The notes below the pieces were generated by a model that saw only the letters and a list, made by a program, of their open reading frames with translations, searched no databases and was not told the origin of the DNA. A stretch of DNA of 64,000 nucleotides from Spirirestis rafaelensis WJT71-NPBG6. GTDB lineage: Bacteria; Cyanobacteriota; Cyanobacteriia; Cyanobacteriales; Nostocaceae. The translations under genes and the position numbers were made by a program. Location: the NCBI GenBank assembly GCA_019359015.1, contig JAHHID010000018.1:1-64000 (forward strand), in the 5' to 3' direction. Positions 42,274 through 50,143 of this stretch are shown here, in pieces (position 1 is the first letter of the stretch; the number at the start of each line of letters is the position of its first letter).

Positions 42274-42634
42274 ACTCCATCAAGTTATGAAAAGGATCTT
42301 CTAAAAAGAAAGTGCGGTGTTCTAGAGGAGAACCGACAAAGCGGTGTTTAGCTTCTTCAAAGAAAAGTAGCTGTCGTTGTTGCGATCGCCTTAATAAATC
42401 TTCCCAGTCACCTTCAACGCTAAAAATTAGCCCAAAGTGTCTGGGATAGATACCCCGTTGGGGTGTTAGAAGTTCTTTGGTCATGTGCGCTACCAATTGA
42501 TGACCGTAGAGATTGAGAATCAGCGCGTGCTGGTTTTCGCGACCGGCAACACAGCCTAACCCATCGACATAATATGCTTTGGTTTGGGCAATGTCGGTAA
42601 TTGGAAAGGCAAGATGAAATAAAGTTTCGTTCAT
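42203..42634 (-). CDS. VOC-superfamily protein (glyoxalase-type fold)
   Basis: A 143-residue protein with the paired beta-alpha-beta-beta-beta fold: ETLFHLAFPITDIAQTKAYY, HALILNLYGHQLVAHM, RHFGLIFSVEGDWEDLLRRS and HRTFFLEDPFHNLMEFKYYR. Metal-binding candidates are His7, His56 in the HQLVAH segment, and Glu in LMEFKYY. It may be a dioxygenase or glyoxalase-type enzyme; the substrate is unknown. It is a paralogue of the VOC protein near 14824 only in fold. Its C-terminal 24 codons overlap the lipase gene on the other strand. Confidence 0.82.
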   Translation of the reverse strand: MNETLFHLAFPITDIAQTKAYYVDGLGCVAGRENQHALILNLYGHQLVAHMTKELLTPQRGIYPRHFGLIFSVEGDWEDLLRRSQQRQLLFFEEAKHRFVGSPLEHRTFFLEDPFHNLMEFKYYRYPEAIFGSPEYAQIGDRN

Positions 42635-42737
42635 ATATATATGTATGGTGGCTTTGAAACTGAGTATTGATGCTATTTACAATTTATCGAACAAAGCTTT
42701 GTTGGTTGTAAATGCGATCGCCTTTGTTAAACTCCTC

Positions 42738-42913
42738 AGAGGATGTTTGAAAAGTATCCTTATTAACATCAAAACCCTAGAAACCTAACCCCTAACCCTT
42801 CTCTATAAGGGAAGGGAAACAGGGAATCAGGGTTTTCAAAGCCTCTCCCCCACGGGGGAGAGGTTTGGAGAGGGGTTATGCAGGTAAACTTTGCGACTTT
42901 TCAAACATCCTCT
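42738..42913. mobile_element. MITE-like element with 18-bp terminal inverted repeats
   Basis: AGAGGATGTTTGAAAAGT (42738-42755) and its exact reverse complement (42896-42913) bound a 176-bp element with no coding capacity. The interior holds CCTAACCC repeats and a CCTCTCCCCC/GGGGGAGAGG hairpin. No clear target-site duplication was seen. The surrounding gap 42635-43679 has no genes. Confidence 0.75.
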
Positions 42914-43224
42914 CATTTCACCGCTAAAAGCCCCAGTGCTTCTCAAGCTTGTCCTATTTTTAAATATTTTTAAATATACGGCTTCGGGCTTAGTTTTATA
43001 AACCAATACACTGCTGATATAATTTTTACGTATATTTGCTAAAATATATTACGATCCATACGAAACACCAAATTTTTTATTTTTTGGTGATAACACCACC
43101 TCCGCAAAGGCTGAGGTTGAATTGAGTGGAATTGAAATCTATCTCAGTCCTTGCGGCTTAAGAAGCACTTTTGTAGATATTAAAAGGGTGTAGATACCTA
43201 AGTGTCTATACCTTTATTTTATTT

Positions 43225-43362
43225 ATACCAATTCTTTTTAAAGATGCATAGAATGAGCCTGCCTCCGCAGGCTTTGTTTGTCTAGCCCCAGGCTTCCAGC
43301 CTGTTCGCGCAGCGTGCGCTTGGCGCAGGGCGATAATATGCAACTTCACATAGAATTGGTAT
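43225..43362. mobile_element. MITE-like element with 11-bp terminal inverted repeats
   Basis: ATACCAATTCT (43225-43235) and AGAATTGGTAT (43352-43362) bound a 138-bp element. The interior has hairpins of the GCCTCCGCAGGC and GGCTTCCAGCC type. Such interiors also occur at 54711-54830. It lies in the promoter-side gap of the secretion-island gene at 43680. Confidence 0.65.
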
Positions 43363-43679
43363 TAGCCTCCTTGATTACACAAGATTGGATAATTATTTTT
43401 TTATCTGAGGCAAAAGCGCAAATAAAAGTGCGTAAACAACAAATTTTGCAATAAATTTATCAAAAATAAACGTTCCTACTTTTCCTAGCTTGTCTATTCT
43501 CGTTTTTTTACTTTCAGGAAAATAAACCGCAATTAATCGGGCAACTTTTGCCCTAAATATACTTATATAAAGATAAATTAATTTAAACCATTACTTCTTT
43601 TCTCAGTCATGCTTTTATCAGCCATAATACTAAGTAATCAGGGATATAGCTAAATATAAATTTTTAGCGGAGCTAACTT

Positions 43680-44798
43680 ATGGCTATTAACTTATTTGAT
43701 GCCAACTTCTACCGCGCTGCGAATCCCGACTTAGGAGCAGCAGGTTTAACAACAGATAGTCAACTTAGATCACATTTTGATAATTTTGGTTTAAATGAAG
43801 GTCGCCGATTCTCACTGTTTGCCGACCTCAGCTTCTATCGTGCCAGCAACTCAGATTTAGGAAGCTTCAACAATCGCCAATTGTACGATCATTTGCAAAA
43901 CAATGGTGTGCAAGAAGGACGTCAGTTTTCGCCGTTTGTTGATCTCGACTACTACATGACTTTAAACCCAGATGTGACTCAAGCTTACAACGGTAGTAGG
44001 GAAGGTGCGCTTGACCATTTGCAACGTTACGGTTTGGATGAAGGACGCCAATTCTCGCCCTTTGTTGGGCTGCAACTTTATGGGGGTTTAAATTCAGATT
44101 TAAGTGACTTCAATAACCGTCAACTATTTGAGCATCTGCAACGTTATGGTTTAAATGAGGGACGTTTATTCGACGACTTTGTTGACCTAAACGTATATTT
44201 GAATGCTAACCCAGATATTAATCAAGCTTTCAACGGTAACCGTGAGTTAGCCTTACAACATCTACAAATTTATGGTCTGAACGAAGGGCGAACATTTTCA
44301 CGATTCTTTGATACCAATTACTACAAATCTAACAATCCTGACTTGAGTGCAGCAGGCTTTACAGGCAGAGAATTATTTAATCACTTTGAGTCATATGGTT
44401 TGTACTTTGAGGCGCGTCCTGGTAGAAGCGACGTTGCTGGGAATACCTTTAACACTGCTACTAACATTACCGTAAACTCGAGTTTAAATTATTACATTGA
44501 TTATCTAGGAGCATCGGATACTGATGATTACTATCAATTTGTTTTGAATCAACCAAGTACATTTTTTCTGGGGGTAGGTGAAGTTGCTAACAATGATTTA
44601 GTGCAAAATATGTTGGGAAGTGCATTCGGAGAACTTCTTGATAGTACAGGGCAGGTTTTAGCGTCCGGCAACTACACTACTCAAGCCGATGATTTAGATA
44701 TAGTAACTCCTTTGCAGCCCGGTACTTACTACTTGCACTTCAGAACAAGTTCCTCAGGTGGCGACAATTACGCTTTTGTTATCGCTGCTATTGAATAA
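43680..44798 (+). CDS. secreted repeat protein with C-terminal PPC domain
   Basis: A 372-residue exoprotein candidate. Residues 3 to about 250 are six imperfect 39-42-residue repeats of the type FDxxFYRAxNPDL, HLQRYGLNEGRQFS, each probably a small helical module. Residues about 254-372 form a pre-peptidase C-terminal (PPC) type beta-sandwich (AGNTFNTATNITV, SDTDDYYQFVLNQPSTFFLG, PLQPGTYYLHFR). The N-terminus has no Sec signal. PPC domains usually accompany secreted proteases, and the downstream type I exporter and proteases suggest it is a cargo protein. Function of the repeats is unknown. A 1-kb MITE-rich gap precedes it. Confidence 0.72.
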   Translation: MAINLFDANFYRAANPDLGAAGLTTDSQLRSHFDNFGLNEGRRFSLFADLSFYRASNSDLGSFNNRQLYDHLQNNGVQEGRQFSPFVDLDYYMTLNPDVTQAYNGSREGALDHLQRYGLDEGRQFSPFVGLQLYGGLNSDLSDFNNRQLFEHLQRYGLNEGRLFDDFVDLNVYLNANPDINQAFNGNRELALQHLQIYGLNEGRTFSRFFDTNYYKSNNPDLSAAGFTGRELFNHFESYGLYFEARPGRSDVAGNTFNTATNITVNSSLNYYIDYLGASDTDDYYQFVLNQPSTFFLGVGEVANNDLVQNMLGSAFGELLDSTGQVLASGNYTTQADDLDIVTPLQPGTYYLHFRTSSSGGDNYAFVIAAIE

Positions 44799-44878
44799 TA
44801 CTCAGGTAAATTAACCATATGTTTGACCTCTCTTCTGCTTTTGAGAGGCTTTGAGTTCTCCTTTTTCCCTTCCTTCTG

Positions 44879-44908
44879 GTTCCCAGGCAACTTTCTTTGC
44901 CTGGGAAC
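44879..44908 (+). terminator. hairpin terminator candidate
   Basis: GTTCCCAGGCAA, six bases, and TTGCCTGGGAAC form a 12-bp stem 80 bases after the repeat protein. An 8-bp stem also lies just before, at CTCTCTTCTGCTTTTGAGAG. No long T-run follows, so termination is possible but not certain. It may be part of the intergenic repeat family. Confidence 0.45.
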
Positions 44909-45007
44909 ACAGTTCGCTCTTGCTGTGCTGTAGAGGCATTCGCGTTTCATCTCTAAAATAGTTATTGTATTGATGAACAAAGAAAAACTACAGGTCATGC
45001 ATTGCTA

Positions 45008-45793
45008 ATGCTCTCTTTTATTTCTTCTTTAAATCCGTGGCTGGTGGGGATAGGATTAAACACAGTTTTATTGGGTGTAGCTTTTATTGCTCCCAAAAAG
45101 CTGCTTACCCCAGCTGGTTTATTGCACGCTTGGTTCCTAGGTGTGCTGCTTTGGGGAACCCTCGGCTGGCAAGGATATGTAATAGTAATGTTCTACTTTC
45201 TTGTTGGTTCTGCGGTTACACGCATCGGGATGCAGCAAAAAGAAGCTGAAGGAATCGCCGAAAAACGTTCTGGGGCAAGGGGTCCAGAAAACGTTTGGGG
45301 TTCAGCTTTAACTGGGGCGCTGTGTGCTTTGGGTATCGGGATAATAAATTGGGGACTTTTTCCAGTTTCCCAGTCCCCAGTCCCTAGTCCCCAGTTTCTA
45401 CTACTATTAGGCTTTGTCGCCAGTTTTAGTACCAAACTTTCTGACACCTGTGCAAGTGAAGTTGGTAAAGCATACGGTAAAAGCACCTTTTTGATTACTA
45501 CGCTGCAACCAGTGCCACGGGGAACAGAAGGCGCGGTAAGCTTAGAAGGAACTTTGGCTGGAGTGCTTGGTTCAGCTGCGATCGCTTGCCTTGCTTGGGG
45601 GGTCGGTTTAATTAATATACTCGGTGTGGCTTGGTGTATTTTGGCAGCCTTTATTGCCACCAATATAGAAAGTGTGATTGGCGCAACTCTGCAATCTAAA
45701 TACACTTGGTTAACTAACGAAGTCGTCAATATATTGAATACATTAATTGGTGCGATCGCTGCAATACTACTCGCCTTAATATGGGCAATATGA
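45008..45793 (+). CDS. DUF92 / VTE6-family membrane protein
   Basis: A 261-residue inner-membrane protein of the TIGR00297/DUF92 family, whose plant member VTE6 phosphorylates phytyl phosphate for tocopherol synthesis. About seven helices are visible (NPWLVGIGLNTVLLGVAFIA, YVIVMFYFLVGSAVTRIG, LLLLGFVASFSTKLSDTCAS, AFIATNIESVIGATLQSKYT). TKLSDTCASEVGKAYG and TLQPVPRGTEGAVSLEGTLAG are conserved. The ATG at 45008 is chosen; a TTG at 45002 is in frame. A CAGTCCC heptamer repeat is embedded in frame, encoding SQSPVPSPQ between helices. Its role in this island is probably incidental. Confidence 0.88.
   Translation: MLSFISSLNPWLVGIGLNTVLLGVAFIAPKKLLTPAGLLHAWFLGVLLWGTLGWQGYVIVMFYFLVGSAVTRIGMQQKEAEGIAEKRSGARGPENVWGSALTGALCALGIGIINWGLFPVSQSPVPSPQFLLLLGFVASFSTKLSDTCASEVGKAYGKSTFLITTLQPVPRGTEGAVSLEGTLAGVLGSAAIACLAWGVGLINILGVAWCILAAFIATNIESVIGATLQSKYTWLTNEVVNILNTLIGAIAAILLALIWAI
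45365..45394. repeat. STRR heptamer array inside a coding region
   Basis: CCAGTCCCCAGTCCCTAGTC units are embedded in frame in the DUF92 gene and encode SQSPVPSPQ in a loop between membrane helices. It is a recent-looking expansion that keeps the reading frame. Confidence 0.75.
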
Positions 45794-46062
45794 ACGCAAT
45801 TGCCGCCCAAACAAGATTTAGTGTTAATTCCAGTTCTTCGCTCAATTCCTCCGGAGGATTGTCTTTCAATGGTAAACAGCCTTCCACTATGCTTAAGGAT
45901 GGCTATTTTATCGTCCGGAAGAAAATTGCCCGGATGCTGCGAATTTCTTGCTCAATATTTAGCTTAATAAAATGCTTTGACCCTGAAGTTACACTAAAAT
46001 TGGCAACTAATCAAGTTCAAAATATGCCAGATTCATTCTCAATTGTGAGTATACTTTTATAG
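45790..46062 (+). CDS. possible 90-residue protein before the exporter
   Basis: From the ATG at 45790 the frame reads MNAIAAQTRFSVNSSSSLNS and continues to 46062 in the 290-base space before the parvulin gene. It has no ribosome-binding sequence, no recognised fold, and an internal CTCCGGAGG palindrome. The Ser/Asn-rich start followed by a basic helix resembles neither a bacteriocin leader nor a known small protein. It could be chance. Confidence 0.3.
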   Translation: MNAIAAQTRFSVNSSSSLNSSGGLSFNGKQPSTMLKDGYFIVRKKIARMLRISCSIFSLIKCFDPEVTLKLATNQVQNMPDSFSIVSILL

Positions 46063-46083
46063 TCGTATTGACCTAACCACTTC

Positions 46084-46842
46084 ATGGAAAATTCATCATT
46101 TTTGCTAGTAAATGACCAGACAATTTCTATCGCGCAAGCAGTAAAATATCTGCAAGCCTCTGGAAAACTGGGACAGTTTATGAGCGATATTCTGCGCCAG
46201 CACGTCATTGAGCAAGAAATTGGCACACGAGAGGATGTTGACATTAGTCCGGCTTTAACCGAACAGACAATCATTGATTTTCGCCTGAAAAACCAACTCA
46301 CTGACCCCCAAAGTTTCCAAGATTGGCTCAAAAATAATGGTACAGATTACACTACCTTTCACTCATCAGTAGCTTTAGGCTTCAAGTTAGAAAAACTTAA
46401 AGCAGTAGTTACAGAAGGAAAACTCCAAGAATATTTTATTGAGCGCAAGCTTTATCTAGACCGGGTAGTACTTTCTCGGATAATAGTTGATAATCGAGAA
46501 CTCGGTGAAGAACTGCAAATCCAAATCGAAGAAGGAGCAAGTTTTGAGCAACTGGCAAGAGAATATTCACTTGCAGATGACAAAATAGTAAGCGGCATGA
46601 TGGGACCCGTTAGTAGGGGAACAATGCCGGATATACTAAGGGCGGCTGTTGACGTGGCAAAGCCTGGACAATTGGTAGGACCAATAGAACTTGAAGGACG
46701 CTATGGTTTGTTTCGAGTAGAACAATTTCTTCCCGCGTCTTTAGAAGATACTCAACTAAAGCAAGCACTACAAAATGAGTTGTTTGAGAAATGGCTAGCA
46801 GAGAAAATTCAAAAGCTGACAGTGAAGCTGCAAGTGAGCTAA
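46084..46842 (+). CDS. parvulin-type peptidyl-prolyl isomerase
   Basis: A 252-residue chaperone/isomerase of the PpiC/SurA type without a signal peptide. The N-terminal helical part (residues 1-115: VNDQTISIAQAVKYLQASGK, LRQHVIEQEIG) binds substrate; the parvulin part follows (VVLSRIIVDNRELGEELQIQ, ASFEQLAREYSLADDKIVSG, GPVSRGTMPDILRAAV, GPIELEGRYGLFRVEQF). Such genes often sit beside ABC exporters that secrete large proteins. It overlaps the exporter by 52 bases (or by none if that gene starts at GTG 46848), so translation is coupled. It probably keeps cargo in an export-ready state in the cytoplasm. Confidence 0.85.
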   Translation: MENSSFLLVNDQTISIAQAVKYLQASGKLGQFMSDILRQHVIEQEIGTREDVDISPALTEQTIIDFRLKNQLTDPQSFQDWLKNNGTDYTTFHSSVALGFKLEKLKAVVTEGKLQEYFIERKLYLDRVVLSRIIVDNRELGEELQIQIEEGASFEQLAREYSLADDKIVSGMMGPVSRGTMPDILRAAVDVAKPGQLVGPIELEGRYGLFRVEQFLPASLEDTQLKQALQNELFEKWLAEKIQKLTVKLQVS

Positions 46843-49607
46843 AACTTGTGGAAAATGAATCTTTAAGAATAAGCGTGCTAGCAACTTTACCTTGGAATCA
46901 ACCACCTTTAAGCTGGCTGACTCCCGAACAACAATCTCAATTGCAAAATCGGTCAGAAACTTGTCGATACAAGCTTGGGGAAAAAATCTGGTCAAAGCAA
47001 GAAGGAATTTATCAATTCTTTATTGCTTCTGGTAAAGTCCGCTTGCGCGAAGAAGGTATCGGTACACCGTTAGCAACTCTAGAAGCGGGGGATTGGTTTG
47101 GTGAGTTGCACTCATCCTCTGTAGATTTTAAAGCTGTAGCTGCCAGTAAAGAAGTAATAGTAGTTCGCTGGGATAAAGCACTGTGGGCAGAATTTTCCAC
47201 ACCACAAATAGAGCAGTTTTGGCGCGGTGAAGAGGACGAGGAGACAAGGGAACGAAAAGACAAGCAGACAACGACACAAATAGAGTTTTCCCCCCTCTCT
47301 CCATCCTCTGATTCTCCCATCCCTACGCCAGTCGCCTCTTCTTACCCAGACGCTGCGCGAACAACGGAACGGCAGTCGCTAGAACGCGGGGAACCCACGC
47401 AACGCGCTACCTCGGAAACGTCCGCACGACGCAGGCTCCCCTCTGCGACTCCCCCACTTTCCCACTCCTCCACTTCTGTGTCGGGTTATCCATTTGTTTC
47501 TAACAGAAATACAGCAGCAGCCTGTTTAACAATGGTGGCGCAAAAGTTAGATAACCCCTTGCAACTCGAATGGGTACAACGCCAACTGAGAGGACAACGC
47601 CCGAAAAATGTTGTCGAAGCCGCCGAAAAGCTAGGTTTTGTACTGCGGCGTTTGCAAGTAAGTTGGAGTGAATTACGTTCGTTATCTTTCCCGGCTTTGT
47701 TGCAGTGGGGTGAATCGCAAGGGAAACAAGGAAATTGGGTGGTAGCATATGGCGTTAGAGGCGATCGCCTAGTTATCGCCAATCCTCTAAATGGCGATCG
47801 CACTTGTGAAGGCGTTTCGCAATCAGTCGCCGAAACCGCTTGGGATGGACAACTTTGGCAAGTAGAAGTCATCCAGCAGCAAGAAAAATTCAACCTCAGT
47901 TGGTTCATTCCCGCAGTTTCAAAATACAAGGGATTACTCGGCGAAGTCTTGCTGGCATCTTTTACTTTGCAACTTTTGGGATTAGCAACACCGCTAATTA
48001 CCCAAGTCGTCATCGATAAAGTGATGGTGCAAGAAAGTTTGCCCACACTTGATGTGATGGCGATCGCTCTTTTGTCAGTCTCAATCTTTGAAGCTTTACT
48101 CGGCATCCTGCGGCTATTTATCTTTACCCATACAGCCCGTCGTCTGGATCTGAGTTTATCAGCACAGCTATTTCGCCACCTGATGCGGTTGCCTTTAGCT
48201 TATTTTGAAGCGCGTCGCGTCGGCGACACAGTAGCACGAGTTCAGGAACTAGAACAAATCCGCCAGTTTCTCACAGGTACAGCATTAACTGTAATTTTAG
48301 ATAGCATCTTTGCTGTAGTGTACCTGGTATTGATGTTTTACTATAGTGTGCAACTCACCGCAGTCGCCTTGGCTGTGTTGCCGTTGTTTGCTATTTTGAC
48401 AATTGTATCAACACCAATTTTACGAAGCTGGCTGAACGAAACATTTAACCGCAGTGCTGATAGTCAATCGTTTCTGGTTGAGACGGTGACAGGAATTCAC
48501 TCAGTCAAAGCACATGCAGCCGAACCAGTAGCACGCGATCGCTGGGAAGGTTTATTTGCTCGCTTCATCCGCACAGGTTTCAAAGCCTCCACCACTTCCA
48601 ACATTAGCAGCAACATCGGTGACTTTCTCACCAACCTTTCCAGCCTGCTAATACTCTGGTTTGGCGCTAAATTAGTTATTGAGCAAAAACTGACCATCGG
48701 GCAATTGGTGGCATTTCAAATGCTCTCTGGGAGGGTAACAGGACCATTATTGCGGTTAGTCCAGCTATGGCAAAATCTCCAACAAGTCCTACTTTCGGTT
48801 GACCGAATTGGTGATATTCTTAACGTTGCCCCAGAAGCTGAAGCTGGAACCGGTCTAGTTTTACCAGCTCTCAAAGGAGAAGTCGCCTTTGAGCAAGTCT
48901 TTTTCCGCTACCGACAAAATACCGAACCCGTTCTTAGAGGAATCTCCTTCAACGTTCAACCTGGGCAATTTGTTGGTATTGTCGGACGGTCAGGGTCTGG
49001 TAAAAGCACCCTTTCCAAGCTGTTGCAGCGCCTTTATCAAATAGAATCAGGACGCATCCTCATTGATGGTTTTGATATCAAAAGTGCCGATCTCGCCTCG
49101 TTGCGTCAACAAATTGGGGTAGTTCTCCAAGAAGACTTTTTGTTTAACGGTTCCATCCTGGAGAATATCACCCTCGGCAATCCCGACATCACCGCCGAAC
49201 AAGTTGTAGAAGCTGCCAGATTAGCTGTTGCTCACGATTTTATCAGTGAATTACCCTACGGCTACGAAAACAATGTTGGCGAACGCGGTACAGCTTTATC
49301 TGGTGGACAACGCCAACGTATTGCTTTAGCTCGGTTATTTCTCTCTCAAGCGCCAATCTTAATTTTAGATGAAGCTACCAGCGCCTTAGATAGTGAAACT
49401 GAACAGCAGGTTCTACAAAACTTGCAAAAAGTTTCTAGTAACCGCACCGTGTTTCTTATTGCCCACCGCTTTGCACCACTCAAACGTGCCGATTTGATTT
49501 TGGTGATGGAACGTGGTGTAATTGCCGAACGTGGTACCCACTCACAACTGTTGCAAGAAAAAGGTTTGTATTGGTCACTATATCAGCGGCAGCAGGCAAA
49601 TATATAA
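46791..49607 (+). CDS. type I secretion ABC exporter with cNMP-binding and inactive C39-like domains
   Basis: A 938-residue exporter. Residues about 30-145 form a cyclic-nucleotide-binding-like domain (RYKLGEKIWSKQEGIYQFFI, LEAGDWFGEL). A low-complexity linker (150-230) holds an in-frame repeat insertion. Residues about 235-370 are a C39-peptidase-like domain, but the catalytic cysteine is lost: the usual CGxACL reads Thr241-AAACL. Six membrane helices follow (about 385-690), then the ATPase: Walker A GRSGSGKST (732-740), signature LSGGQRQR, Walker B ILILDEATSALD. It should export cargo without leader cleavage, as HlyB does. The ATG start is ambiguous; GTG 46848 avoids the overlap with the parvulin gene. 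Confidence 0.92.
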   Translation: MASRENSKADSEAASELKLVENESLRISVLATLPWNQPPLSWLTPEQQSQLQNRSETCRYKLGEKIWSKQEGIYQFFIASGKVRLREEGIGTPLATLEAGDWFGELHSSSVDFKAVAASKEVIVVRWDKALWAEFSTPQIEQFWRGEEDEETRERKDKQTTTQIEFSPLSPSSDSPIPTPVASSYPDAARTTERQSLERGEPTQRATSETSARRRLPSATPPLSHSSTSVSGYPFVSNRNTAAACLTMVAQKLDNPLQLEWVQRQLRGQRPKNVVEAAEKLGFVLRRLQVSWSELRSLSFPALLQWGESQGKQGNWVVAYGVRGDRLVIANPLNGDRTCEGVSQSVAETAWDGQLWQVEVIQQQEKFNLSWFIPAVSKYKGLLGEVLLASFTLQLLGLATPLITQVVIDKVMVQESLPTLDVMAIALLSVSIFEALLGILRLFIFTHTARRLDLSLSAQLFRHLMRLPLAYFEARRVGDTVARVQELEQIRQFLTGTALTVILDSIFAVVYLVLMFYYSVQLTAVALAVLPLFAILTIVSTPILRSWLNETFNRSADSQSFLVETVTGIHSVKAHAAEPVARDRWEGLFARFIRTGFKASTTSNISSNIGDFLTNLSSLLILWFGAKLVIEQKLTIGQLVAFQMLSGRVTGPLLRLVQLWQNLQQVLLSVDRIGDILNVAPEAEAGTGLVLPALKGEVAFEQVFFRYRQNTEPVLRGISFNVQPGQFVGIVGRSGSGKSTLSKLLQRLYQIESGRILIDGFDIKSADLASLRQQIGVVLQEDFLFNGSILENITLGNPDITAEQVVEAARLAVAHDFISELPYGYENNVGERGTALSGGQRQRIALARLFLSQAPILILDEATSALDSETEQQVLQNLQKVSSNRTVFLIAHRFAPLKRADLILVMERGVIAERGTHSQLLQEKGLYWSLYQRQQANI
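47325..47460. repeat. dispersed repeat inserted in frame in exporter linker
   Basis: Within the linker between the cNMP-like and C39-like domains, the sequence contains GACGCTGCGCGAACAACGGA and related GC-rich blocks also seen in the 6703-7028 repeat gap. It keeps the reading frame and encodes an Arg/Ser/Pro/Glu-rich stretch (TTERQSLERGEPTQRATSET). It is a repeat insertion that extends the linker. Confidence 0.7.
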
Positions 49608-50143
49608 TCACTTACTTGCATTTAAAACTATTATGCAAGGGCGTATTACATCTAAAATGCAAACCGATATAGAAAGACATTAGCAATAAATTCTCTTCTA
49701 CTGCCGGCAAAGTGAGAGCAGACAATACAGCGGATTGCAAGGAGCGTGAGGTACAGTGTTTTAGTCTACAAACCAGATAAAAAGCCTTTTTTACTTTTGG
49801 CTCCTGACTCCTGAATTCTGCTGTAAACGACAAATATTTACTATAAGTCTGAGCTGCACAAGTTGTAGCTCAGACTTTCTCTTATTTATTGTATTTCCCT
49901 TGTTAAGTAGTCATTATCAGCTGTACTTCTTTAAGACACCTAAAAATTTCTAGTCCCCAGTCCAAGCGTCCCTAGAAAAATTTACCGCATAAATCAAGTC
50001 ACTTAGTCTTATTATTACCGTAAAGATTAAGTAAAACTTTTATGTTTTGTTTGTTAATTTAAGCACAATATATTTTTTTTTAAACAAAAGAAAGCCATCA
50101 TCTAATTTGATAAAATATATACCTCCTATACCAGATCGAAAAT
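49608..50143. other. 536-base gap with one terminator
   Basis: Between the exporter and the first PPC-protease gene. A CTCCTGACTCCTG heptamer pair lies at about 49801. A 9-bp stem (GTCTGAGCT at 49847, AGCTCAGAC at 49867) followed by TTTCTCTT is a plausible terminator for the exporter operon. The last 250 bases are AT-rich and probably hold the promoter of the gene at 50144. Confidence 0.5.
49847..49875 (+). terminator. Rho-independent terminator after the exporter
   Basis: GTCTGAGCT, an 11-base loop, AGCTCAGAC, then TTTCTCTTATTT. Located 240 bases after the exporter stop codon. Confidence 0.65.

Noticed and set aside
45193-45810. 205-residue frame antisense to the DUF92 gene
   Set aside because: Reads as the complement of a hydrophobic membrane protein; no family features.
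47486-48106. 206-residue frame antisense to the exporter
   Set aside because: Low-complexity Ser/Thr/Cys-rich shadow of a well-supported ABC gene.
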